64,000 nucleotides of DNA from Periconia sp. R9002 (taxonomy: Eukaryota > Ascomycota > Dothideomycetes > Pleosporales > Periconiaceae): assembly GCA_023627715.1 (NCBI GenBank), contig JAMAHW010000036.1:186001-250000 (forward strand), written 5' to 3'. The notes under the pieces are model-generated. The model saw only the letters and a program-made list of their open reading frames with translations. It searched no databases and was not told the DNA's origin. Shown here piece after piece: positions 45,621 through 55,273 of this stretch (its first letter is position 1; every line of letters begins with the position of its first letter). The translations under genes were made by a program, and so were the position numbers.

Positions 45621-47071
45621 GAAGTAGCGGGTGGCCGGGCGGGCGGTTGCTACTGCCAATTGTGGGCTTGATGCGGGGAAGATTGGAAGGTGTAGTTGGC
45701 GCACATAGAAGTACCTATATTAGCTGTGTAACGATGGTTGAGATTGAATGAGCGAAAAGGGAGTCTGTGAGACTCGAGGGCAGCTCTCTCAGCAGTATCA
45801 ATGCAAGCTGATGAGTACCCGAAAGTGCCGCATCAGAGGATCAATTAGGATCCAAAGATGCACAGAAGAGAGGCACAGAGAGGCAGCTTTGGGGCTGAGC
45901 AATAATAAGCAAGCGCATGCAAGATGGTGGTTGATGAGTTGGTGCTCGTGTCTGGATGGGCGCGCCCAGGCCAGGCGCCTCGGGAGCGTCGAGCGTTGTA
46001 TAAGCACTAGAGCCTCATTGGGACCATGGCTCGAGTCATGGAGATGAAGTTTTGTCGACTCCAATGAGACTCTGCTGTCTTGATCGTCTCGGAGTCGTTC
46101 ATGTTGCGTGAGGCCAAGATCAAGGGCGGTGGGGGATTGTAGGTTTAAGTTTGCGACAGCTGCGATGCAGTCACCACGATCGATGACTCGCCCCACTCGC
46201 TCGCACATGGGAGACAAAAAAGCGGGACGACCCCCGTCAGCAAGCTACCTACATGCCTACCTAGTAGAAGAGGCAGTTATTCGTTATTGTACATTAGGTA
46301 CCCGTGGATAGTTATTCTAGTTTGGCGTACTACCAAACCAAATTTCATTCGCGTTGCCCATCGTAATGGCTATTGGTGACCATCCTTGGATGTGTGAGCC
46401 ATCTGAGTAGTCAATACTTCTACCACCATGCATGTAGAACAGCATCTAGATCCAAACTCGAACAAGACGACCAGCGACAGACTGTGGCAGGCTTATAGGC
46501 CGGTGACAATTCATGCAAAACGAATCTAACCTTCCAAAAGCCTATGCAGAGAGTACATATCATATGGACATACCCAAGTACATATGATATTCATATTACG
46601 CTTCTGGACTTGGCCGAGTCGTCTCCGAGCCTCCTCCGAGAACGAGGCAACTTGCACATCTGCTTATTGATCATTGCTGCTTGCACTCCCAAACAAGCAA
46701 TTCTTTCTAGCTTCACACGTAGAACGACATTCAGTAAACAGGCATTCCCCCAATGCTTGAAAGACATTGGCTAACTGCCGTGCATCTCTGACCGGCTTAG
46801 AAATGAAGGTACGACATAGCTGCTTCGTGATTGCGTCACGACAACGACCCCACATCACAGCTACCTAGAGGTAGTTACATGTACAAAAGGGCCCGCAGCA
46901 ATGCCTCGGAAGCCAGAAACAGCAGAAAACAGCCAGAAATTTCCACGCCGTTAAACTAGCCACAACAAGAAATTTATATATTTCGTTGCTCGCCCCTCCT
47001 CCAGTGCTTCTTGAATCCATACATACCTATTCACATTTTCAATAAGAATCTTCATTAGTTATCGATTCACA
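45621..47071. other. Divergent promoter interval
   Basis: 1451 bases upstream of both the membrane-protein gene and the reductase gene. It contains CTACCTACATGCCTACCTAG at 46245-46264 and the inverted repeat CTACCTAGAGGTAG at 46861-46874. No gene or RNA recognised. Confidence 0.5.
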
Positions 47072-48374
47072 ATGGCACCTTCATCTTTCAAAAAATGGAC
47101 TGTGGAGGGAAAAAATGGCTTCGACTCACTCAAGTTCCACGAGAAAGCCTCTCTCCCCCAGTTGGGCGATCATGACATTCTGGTCAAACGTGAGTGCTTC
47201 TCAATTGCGTCGTTGGCGATAGACTCATCATTGACTTCTTGTAACAGTTCACGCTGCTTCGTTGAATTTCCGCGATCTCGCCATCCCCAATGTATGTCAA
47301 CCTGAGTACTAAAGACGACAAAATGAGATCACGCAAAACAAATACTGACCCAATCTCTTTTCTTAGGGCAAATATCCCTTCCCCATCAAAGACGGTGTGG
47401 TTCCTGGATCCGACGGTGCAGGCATCGTTGAGAGTGTAGGTCCTCGCGTGACGCGTTTCAAGCAGGGCGACAAGGTGGTTACGCTCTTCAACCAGGGTCA
47501 TCTCGGCGGTGACATTGACAGCGCTGCCCTCAAAACCGGTCTCGGGGGTGTCATCGATGGCACACTTGCCGAATATGGTGTCTTCGACGAGAACGGTCTT
47601 GTTGCCGCGCCATCCAACCTGGACCTTGTCGAAGCCAGCACACTTTCCTGCGCAGCGTTGACCGCATGGAACGCGCTCTATGGATTAGAAAGCCGTCCTC
47701 TGAAACCTGGACAGACGGTCCTTACCCAGGGAACAGGAGGTGTATCCATTTTCGCCCTGCAATTCGCAAAGGCCGCTGGAGCCAAAGTCATCGCCACGAC
47801 CTCTTCGGCTGAGAAAGCGGAGACGTTGAAGAAGCTTGGAGCTGATCACGTGAGTGAGGTTCTCGTGAATGTATAAATGACCGTCTAAGTATAATACTAA
47901 CTACGAAATCTCTGGAACAGGTCATCAACTACAAAGAGACCCCCAACTGGGGTGAAGAAGCCAAGAAACTTACCCCCAATGGCAAGGGTGTCGGTGCGTC
48001 GTTCTCATCTACATGATTCTTCGCCAGCGACTAATCCGATTCTAGAACACGTCGTCGAGGTTGGTGGACCTACCACTATGGCCCAGTCTTTGAAAGCCAT
48101 CGCCATGGAGGGTGTGATCAGCATCATCGGTTTCATCGGCGGCTTCAGCAAGGACCAACCCTCATTCCTCGACTGCCTAAGCAACTTGTGCACTGTCCGT
48201 GGTCTGCTCGTCGGATCGCGTCTTCAGTTCGAAGATATGAACCGCGCCATCGAGGCCAACAACATCCACCCCGTTGTTGACAAGAAGAAGTTTGCGCTCA
48301 CCGAGCTCAAGGATGCGTACCAGTACATGTGGGACCAGAAGCACTTTGGTAAACTGGTTGTAACGATGGAGTAG
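47072..48374 (+). CDS. Medium-chain NAD(P)-dependent alcohol dehydrogenase/quinone-oxidoreductase-like
   Basis: Five exons, 47072-47189, 47248-47291, 47367-47849, 47921-47993 and 48046-48374, encode 348 aa. The N-terminal GroES-like fold includes the join LVKLHAASLNFRDLAIPN and VVPGSDGAGIVESVG. The Rossmann domain has the nucleotide loop QGTGGVSIFALQFAKAAGAK, with ATTSSAEK after beta-2. The catalytic and structural zinc ligands of classical alcohol dehydrogenases are absent, placing it with zinc-independent quinone-oxidoreductase-like members. The physiological substrate is unknown and the protein is presumably cytosolic. All four introns (58, 75, 71 and 52 nt) have GT-AG ends and restore frame. 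It is convergent with ULP1. Confidence 0.92.
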
Positions 48375-49339
48375 ATTCAATGTTTGTATGAATTGCGTAG
48401 CATGGCTGTCCTGTGTAGTATGTCCTAAATCATCTTGTGAATCAATATTCCAATTGCTTGGCGTGGTGTTCAACCAATCTTGATCTCCCTAGAATATTGA
48501 GTGTATGTATAGATGATGCGCGCCGCTGTTTTTCGTGACACATTGACTTACATCGCAGTCGTCACACGGCGACGGGTGCATCTTGAGGGTCTTAGGCCAA
48601 ATAGGGGAATACAATGACCTACACATGATGTTAATATCAAAACCTCACCCTTGAACAAAGTTAATAAGTGTCATCTGCATCAGTGCCGACTTGGTGCTTA
48701 CGAGGTATATTGCAGCGAAGTGCGGCATACTATGTAGGGTTAGGTCTACTAACACACAACATCTGGTGACGTACAGATTATTTCCTTACAGATGCAGGCA
48801 TGGAAACACGGTGCTCCAAATGCAACACAGAAATTCACGGCGGTATTGCATGAGGCGAACATATCAAACGAATGACTTGAATTAACCGTTTAACTAGACC
48901 TCACAGCCATTTGCGGCCGGTTCCCTTTAAAATGTCCCATTTACCCAAACCGAACGCCATGCCAAATCAGACCCGACCACCCAGGGGTATATGTCATCAA
49001 TCGTTATGGAAAGACGCCATGCTATGCAGCTTTTTACCGGAATGCCAAAGAACAACTCCCACGGGAGAAGAAAAACCCAAAACCCAAAACAAGGAAACTC
49101 CATGAAAAACCCAATTAAAAAAAGAGCAGGGACAAACACCACCCAGATGAAGCAAAGACAAAGCCATAGAGTAAACAAACAGTAAGAAGCAGGAGAAAAA
49201 CCACCCAACCGATAAAGAGGAAAAGCCATAACCCAACCAAAAAAGCAAAACAAGTGGGGTAATCGCATATTCGAAAAGAGCAAGGCAATGCCACGAAAAT
49301 CAAAGAAAAAAAAACCAGGAGAAGAAAGGGTCCTGACTA
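48375..49339. other. Convergent 3' interval with a strand-skewed A/C-rich block
   Basis: 965 bases with no gene. From about 49040 to 49320 the plus strand is strongly A- and C-rich and poor in T, including repeated AAAACCC units near 49073-49090. This makes the ULP1 3' UTR (minus strand) U/G-rich and creates a spurious hydrophobic open frame. Confidence 0.5.
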
Positions 49340-51868
49340 CTAATCAAGCTCGCCAGTTGGCTCGCCGGCCAAGAGGGTGATGGCAATGCGACGTCGAGCA
49401 TCCATCATACCGTCCACACAAATGACACGGTTGTGTTCCTCGCCGCGGACTAAGACGAGGGCGTTGAGGAGAGTAAATACACCACAATCACTAGCATTGT
49501 CCTGCTGGATGCTCTGCTGTGTTGGTTCGACTGTCCACTCGCTGGGCACATAAAGATCACCAAGCACCTCCGGAAGCGCTTCAAGGATCTTGCTGGTAAC
49601 TTCATGCATTGGGTAGCTGAGTGAATCGAGATATACTATGCGCTTTTCTTGGGGCTTAATAGCTGCGAGACGCCAGTGAGCCTGGTGACAGATGGGTAGC
49701 AGAATCAGTCTGGCTTTAAGGAAATTTCGACCTAGGAGGTTCTTTTTGGAAAACCATCGTTTGAGTCCAGCAGGATTTTGTTTGTACCAATAGGAGGACA
49801 TCACATCGATGGAAGGGCCGGACGTGGTGTGCTTGTAGCCCTTGTAACCTTCTGCATCCCAGAAGAAATGAACAAGAATGGCGAGGTATTCATTGATAAT
49901 TTCATCGTTGAGCCAACCCATAGGGCTGCCATTGAACAAGGAAGGAAGCAGTCGAGAGAAATCATGCGCTTTAAGTGAAGCGCGTCCAAGGCCCCGAGAC
50001 TCGGTCAGCGTGGCTTCGGGTTGCTTGCCCTCATCGCATTCTTTGGACTTGGCCTTGAGTATTGCCTCTTCTTCGTCTGTCAAGGATGAAATAAGAGGCG
50101 GAGTCACTGGAACAGCTGGGGCGGGAGGTGGAGCCTTTGCAGATGTAGAAGCGATATCCTCGAGTTGAAGACTAGCTTTAAATCCTTGCAACAGATCCTC
50201 GGCCAGCTCGCGAGAAATGATGCTCTCATCCAACGCACTGTCGCCGTGACCATCGTTTTTAGTATGTGGGTTCTCGATTGAGGAAGTTGTATGAGGGTAG
50301 CTTTGATTAAGAGACGATTCCTCGGGATCATCATCGAAGTCTGAGGAGGGACCATCGGGATCATCATCAAAGTCTGAGGAGGGACCATCAGGGTCATCAT
50401 CAAAGTCTGAGGAGGGACCATCAGGATCTTCGCCTAACTCAGAGGCATAGTCATTCAAGTCGTGTCCAAGGTTTTGATTAGGAGGTTCGGAGATGTCATT
50501 TACGGATTCGGTAAAGTAGTTCGCATCGGCGTCATTTGCGCCAGCAGCGTGGACAGGAGTGGTTGAGATATCGATGGCGTTGTTGTAGTCAACATGAACA
50601 GCGTTGTCAGATGGAACGGCATCGGAATTAAGTAAGATCATTGGGGCTGTGTTTGCAAGCGCCGTCTCAAAATCGTGTCCTTGCTTCAACTCTTCAAGGA
50701 ACGAATCTTGCATCTCAGCAGTGGTGCTGTCGATAAAAAAGGACTTAGTGTGCGCGAAATCTGCAAAATTGACTGATTTCTTGGCACGTGGGGTAAGAGC
50801 ATCGGGGAGCTCGGATAAATCGTTCTCGAAAGCCTCCTCGGGACCAGATGCAGCAGTGATAGGTCCAAATTGAGCAACAAACAGGGGGTTTGTGCCTGTT
50901 TGAGCCTGGGGGGAATTGATAGTAGGAGCGCTCGCATTTAGCTTCATGCCGGCAATTCTCTCTTTGTACGACTTAGACAATGTATGCATACTTTCAGGAG
51001 ATCGGGCTGGTAGAGCTGCGAAGTTATCGCACTCTTTATTCATTCGGCGGACACTCTGAGGAGTGAGCATCTTTCGGACTTTCCTGCCCTCGGGAGAAGG
51101 CGTGGATGTATGATTGTTGTTGGAGGGAGACGATTTCGGCTCGAAGATGTTATCAGCGATGAAAGGATCATCTGCGCCAGTCACCTCATCGGACGTCCAA
51201 ATATCAGGGCTGCCAATTGGGGGTTGTGAATAGTGTTTTCGGCGGTTGATAACGCTTGATTGCATCGAGACGCGACGGGTAGGAGTAGCAAAGGCACGTC
51301 TGCTGGCGAGCTTGGATGGTGACGGCGAATTATTCGCTGCACGGCGGCCAGCTTCCCATGCTTCTTGTGTAGTAGGTGTGGAAGCGCACTCTGGAGAGCA
51401 ATCGAATCCATCGAGGTTGTTTTGCAAAGGGCTCTTTGTATAGTTTTTGTATATAGGTCGTTTGACATGGTCGTCGGAGTCAATCTCCATAAGTGTATCA
51501 TCGATCGTGTCGACAAAAGTATTGTCAAGGGCATCCAACTCGACGATTCTCTTCTTAAATGGACGAAGGCCATTGGGCTGTATAATTGGTTCCACTTTAT
51601 AACGGCGAGGTGTGATATATTGTTTTAGACGGTTGATCGGCTGCGCAAATAAGCTTAGTAGTTTGCGCACAGCAGCCCTGGTCACAGCCCTGGTCACAAT
51701 GTCCAGAGTTGATTCGGGTAAATGAAGTTCATAAACCCCAGAAGGAGAATGCGGGTACGCGCCAGGGAAAATACGCGGAGGAGTTTCAGTGGGTGAGGAA
51801 TAATCCTGCCGTCTTGTAAGCTTCCAGGTGCTAGGAGGACGCGGCACGGTGCAAGCATACCTCGCCAT
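49340..51868 (-). CDS. ULP1: SUMO-specific cysteine protease (C48, Ulp1-like)
   Basis: It matures SUMO and removes it from targets, usually at nuclear pores. A single exon encodes 842 aa. The catalytic domain is C-terminal (about residues 640-842), as in Ulp1 rather than Ulp2. It starts at WLNDEIINEYLAIL, with His731 (CHQAHWRL), Asp748 (YLDSL), Gln789 and Cys795 (QDNASDCGVF). The long N-terminal part is disordered and acidic in the middle. It contains three near-identical 11-residue repeats (DPDGPSSDFDD) encoded by a 33-bp tandem repeat. Residues 60-90 hold a helix (TRAVTRAAVRKLLSLFAQ) that may be the pore-targeting region. The ATG at 51868 is the first in frame. Confidence 0.94.
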   Translation of the reverse strand: MARYACTVPRPPSTWKLTRRQDYSSPTETPPRIFPGAYPHSPSGVYELHLPESTLDIVTRAVTRAAVRKLLSLFAQPINRLKQYITPRRYKVEPIIQPNGLRPFKKRIVELDALDNTFVDTIDDTLMEIDSDDHVKRPIYKNYTKSPLQNNLDGFDCSPECASTPTTQEAWEAGRRAANNSPSPSKLASRRAFATPTRRVSMQSSVINRRKHYSQPPIGSPDIWTSDEVTGADDPFIADNIFEPKSSPSNNNHTSTPSPEGRKVRKMLTPQSVRRMNKECDNFAALPARSPESMHTLSKSYKERIAGMKLNASAPTINSPQAQTGTNPLFVAQFGPITAASGPEEAFENDLSELPDALTPRAKKSVNFADFAHTKSFFIDSTTAEMQDSFLEELKQGHDFETALANTAPMILLNSDAVPSDNAVHVDYNNAIDISTTPVHAAGANDADANYFTESVNDISEPPNQNLGHDLNDYASELGEDPDGPSSDFDDDPDGPSSDFDDDPDGPSSDFDDDPEESSLNQSYPHTTSSIENPHTKNDGHGDSALDESIISRELAEDLLQGFKASLQLEDIASTSAKAPPPAPAVPVTPPLISSLTDEEEAILKAKSKECDEGKQPEATLTESRGLGRASLKAHDFSRLLPSLFNGSPMGWLNDEIINEYLAILVHFFWDAEGYKGYKHTTSGPSIDVMSSYWYKQNPAGLKRWFSKKNLLGRNFLKARLILLPICHQAHWRLAAIKPQEKRIVYLDSLSYPMHEVTSKILEALPEVLGDLYVPSEWTVEPTQQSIQQDNASDCGVFTLLNALVLVRGEEHNRVICVDGMMDARRRIAITLLAGEPTGELD
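50324..50431 (-). repeat. 33-bp coding minisatellite in ULP1
   Basis: Units begin at 50340, 50373 and 50406 on the plus strand (TCTGAGGAGGGACCATC...), with a degenerate half unit to the left. Spacing is exactly 33 bp, so the reading frame is kept. Confidence 0.85.
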
Positions 51869-53436
51869 GCTCCGCAGAGCAGCGACGCTTGACTCCGTGC
51901 ATTCTGATGCTTCAGAATACAGGCACAGTAATTAGGCTACGAAGATAGCAATTGCTGTGGTGGTGGTTGCTCGTAGCAGGCGTGCAAGTGGGGTGGCGGG
52001 GAAAGGAAGGAGTCGCGTCGAGAGGCGCGACCTTGAGCTATCGGGCAGGCGCCAAGACCGGAGCTCGGCTTCTGACCCCCGGCTTGGCGAACATCAGTTT
52101 GCATACAGTCCCTGCAGCCCTATGGATGTGGTCGGCAAGCATCCGACGCTGCAGTGCAAATTAGGCTTATTTTATTTTTGACACCTCATTGGGTGTGATT
52201 GTAGTTGATAGATCTCACTGAATTATGTCCAAAAATTCTACTACTCCATCCTGAGGCGGCAGTCCGTCCTGAAAACAACGCACCCTCTGAGCGTAGAATG
52301 TGTACGAGCAGCACTTGAGTTTCCACGCGAGTATAAGTTTAAGTTACCTTGAGATCTGCTTTGACCGCAAAAATGATTGGGTTGCCTGTGTACGATATTT
52401 GTGTAGTTACGGCACACTGATGTGTGAATATAATGAAGTCAGTGTTATTTCTCAAAGGAATATACCACGATACAATACATTTGCAAACAGTTGGTTAAGA
52501 CGGGTACCTAGACTGAATGCTTTTTATTTGACAAACTGAATCTCGAGGTTTTTCAGGAACACGAGTTGTGACAGCTTTGTTTTTGGCCTTGGATTCTACC
52601 TGAACCCGTTCATACATATTCTGGGAATTCGAGCTACACTATGCCATTTTACATACTTTAGAACTTTTATTGCCATCTATCTCTCCTCGAGTTTATCATG
52701 CATATCTAATCACAATGTCGTATGAGCCGAATCGAAAGTTGTAAGCTTCCGTCGTTTTCAAAACCCGATGCAGTGCATTTCGTGAATATCTTAGTATCGC
52801 ATTATATCGAAATACAGTATCATGAGCACGATAATACATTTATGCTATACACGATATGAGAACCGCAACTGTTGAATATCGTGAATAGATTGGAGTATCA
52901 TGGGAATTGCTTCTTTCTCTAGTTCTGGAGTCATCCATGCTCCGGCTACTCTTAGACTCGCAGGGTAACATTCTAGCCAAGTCCTTTCTTGGAGTCATAA
53001 TGCGGGGTAGATGAATCAATGCACAGGGTGGACAGCAAATCTAAAAACCGAAGCCGGCAGACAACTACAGGGGAACCTGTCTCAGTCCGTTCAGCGTTTG
53101 CAAATCATTGATAACAATTGCGACGCGGAAGAACGTTTCTCCGACCCCTTCTCCGCTAAGCCTGGAAGGAACACCCGCTTCCAAGCGTCGTCACGATACA
53201 TTCTTCTCTATACAACCTCTACCCCGCCTCTATTGCCTTGCTAAACGCGACACACCACTGTTTACATTTTTCTTCCCGCCGAGCACCCGCTCGAATCTCA
53301 CGCACAGACCGAAGCATCCTCGAAACACCCCTAACCCTTTCTGAAGGGCCGAGAAATTGACCCCTCGCACGACAGCTGCCCACCACAACAACCAACCCCT
53401 TCATCGGCAGAACATCAGCACCGCACAGATCGCAGC
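51869..53436. other. Long divergent intergenic interval, partly AT-rich
   Basis: 1568 bases between ULP1 and the PP2A gene. Bases about 52160-52990 are A/T-rich with several TATCG/CGATA words around 52790-52900. The last 200 bases are the pyrimidine-rich leader of the PP2A gene. No gene supported. Confidence 0.5.
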
Positions 53437-54688
53437 ATGGATACAAACATGGAAGATGTCAAGACAGAGCCAATGCAGCTGTCATCTGTACCTGCCACAG
53501 AACCGACCACGATTCCTACCCTCGATGGCTGGATTGAGAGTTTGATGAACTGCAAGCAGTTGGCGGAGAGCGATGTGCAGAGGCTGTGCGATAAGGTATC
53601 CAGGAATCTCTCCAAGGGGCACATGGTACGCAGATATACTGACAGGTCATTCACCCCCAGGCACGCGAGGTTTTACAAGAGGAGTCGAATGTACAGCCTG
53701 TGGTAAGTAGCGCCGCCCTTTTGACAGCCCAGGGCTCATTAGAATACAGAAATGTCCTGTTACGGTCTGTGGTGACATACACGGCCAATTTCACGACCTC
53801 ATGGAGCTGTTCAAGATTGGCGGCCCTAACCCCGATACAAACTACTTGTTCATGGGTAAGCTCGCCCAATGTAATTAGGGTGTGGTCAGTTCACTAAATC
53901 CGCGCAGGCGATTATGTCGACCGTGGCTACTTCTCCGTTGAGACTGTAACTCTTCTTGTCGCCCTTAAGATTAGATACCCTCAGCGCATTACGATTCTAC
54001 GCGGCAATCACGAATCCCGTCAAATTACGCAGGTGTACGGTTTTTACGATGAGTGTCTACGCAAGTACGGAAATGCCAACGTCTGGAAGTATTTCACCGA
54101 CCTTTTCGACTACCTCCCACTCACTGCCTTGATCGACAACCAGATCTTTTGTCTTCATGGTGGATTGTCTCCCAGCATTGACACTTTGGATAACATCCGA
54201 GCTCTCGATCGGATACAAGAAGTTCCGCATGAAGGGCCTATGTGTGATCTGCTCTGGTCCGACCCTGATGACCGCTGTGGCTGGGGTATCTCTCCTCGTG
54301 GTGCCGGTTACACGTTCGGGCAAGATATTTCGGAAGCTTTCAATCACAATAACGGGTTAACGCTGGTGGCACGAGCGCATCAACTTGTGATGGAAGGTTA
54401 CAATTGGTCCCAGGATAGGAACGTGGTGACCATATTCTCTGGTATGTGCCGCACATACTGTATACAACAAGCGACTAACATGTGCTAGCACCCAACTACT
54501 GCTATAGGTGTGGTAATCAAGCTGCGATTATGGAGATTGACGAACATCTGAAATACACATTGTGAGTATCCTGCACCGTGACGGTAGTCACAAACAAGGC
54601 TAACGGTTTTCACAGCTTGCAGTTTGACCCTTGCCCGCGTGCCGGAGAACCCATGGTCTCGCGCAGAACCCCCGACTATTTCCTGTAG
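53437..54688 (+). CDS. Protein phosphatase 2A catalytic subunit
   Basis: Ser/Thr phosphatase of the PP2A holoenzyme, acting in cell cycle, septation and signalling. Six exons, 53437-53595, 53661-53702, 53750-53855, 53908-54441, 54489-54561 and 54616-54688, encode 328 aa. Joins give [18 protein letters not shown] and [17 protein letters not shown]. Metal-site motifs GDIHG, GDYVDRG and RGNHES are intact. The C-terminus is TPDYFL, the PP2A methyl-Leu tail, which separates it from PP4, PP6 and PPG1. For intron 1 the donor at 53596 (GTATCC) is chosen over a GTACGC at 53626 because it restores the family sequence; the later donor would give a 35-nt intron and ten extra residues. Ortholog of yeast PPH21/22. 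Confidence 0.96.
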
Positions 54689-55273
54689 GCGGTATCGGTT
54701 GCGGAATCCAATTACATATGCATAATAGAAGGGGATTGCATAACAGTGCCCCACGATTTTTAATGCCACCACCAGTACGTCCTGGAAAAGATACAATACC
54801 GGGTGGAGTGCATTTGGAGGCACCGCAAAGTCGGTTGGGCAATGGCTGCACTAGAAACACGACCATGATATGACATAGCCCGAATAAAGACTGTTACCCG
54901 GGATTGAACTCATGTGCAAAGGGTGCGCCAGTATCTACAAATCTTTGACTACCTACATAGGTACCTATGTAATCATCTTGCCGTGCTTGCCCGCTTTTTG
55001 ACTGTGATTGTTAAGGCCACGATGGTTCTTTTCGCGTTGAATTGATACGAGCGATTCTCTTTATGTTTGCAGTTCCTTGTTTTAGGCGTGCGTTGCGTTG
55101 GTAGAGGAGAGGGGGATCCAAAAGCGACCTTGCCTATATAGGAATACTAAGTGAGAGAGCGTGTTACGCGTTCTGGGTTTGTTTAGACGCGCTCCCCCCC
55201 GCGTCCAGCAAAATTCATCAACTCTCAGACAGACACTCTCTAGGTATTAGCAACACCCCTTCCTTCGCCTGCC
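54689..55273. other. Intergenic: PP2A 3' UTR and MCM6 promoter
   Basis: 585 bases with an 18-bp palindrome (next entry) and C-runs just before the MCM6 start. A T-arm-like sequence near 54896-54913 is not part of a foldable tRNA. Confidence 0.5.
54954..54971. promoter_or_regulatory. 18-bp perfect palindrome upstream of MCM6
   Basis: TACATAGGTACCTATGTA is its own reverse complement and sits about 300 nt before the MCM6 ATG, overlapping a CTACCTACATAG element. It is a possible dimeric regulator site; no factor is known. Confidence 0.4.

Noticed and set aside
45621..45706. Upstream extension of the glycosylatable membrane protein
   Set aside because: The frame is open but lacks an in-frame ATG; the ATG at 45620 is the first usable start.
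48927..49283. Hydrophobic 118-codon open frame on minus
   Set aside because: Its Phe/Leu/Trp-rich product is a by-product of the A/C-rich plus strand; no gene features.
53626..53660. 35-nt intron in the PP2A gene using donor GTACGC
   Set aside because: The donor at 53596 gives a normal 65-nt intron and restores LCDKAREVLQ, the family sequence; the short version leaves ten foreign residues.
54889..54925. T-arm-like sequence (TTCAATCCCGGG on minus) suggesting a tRNA
   Set aside because: The T stem does not pair, and no acceptor or D arm can be built around it.
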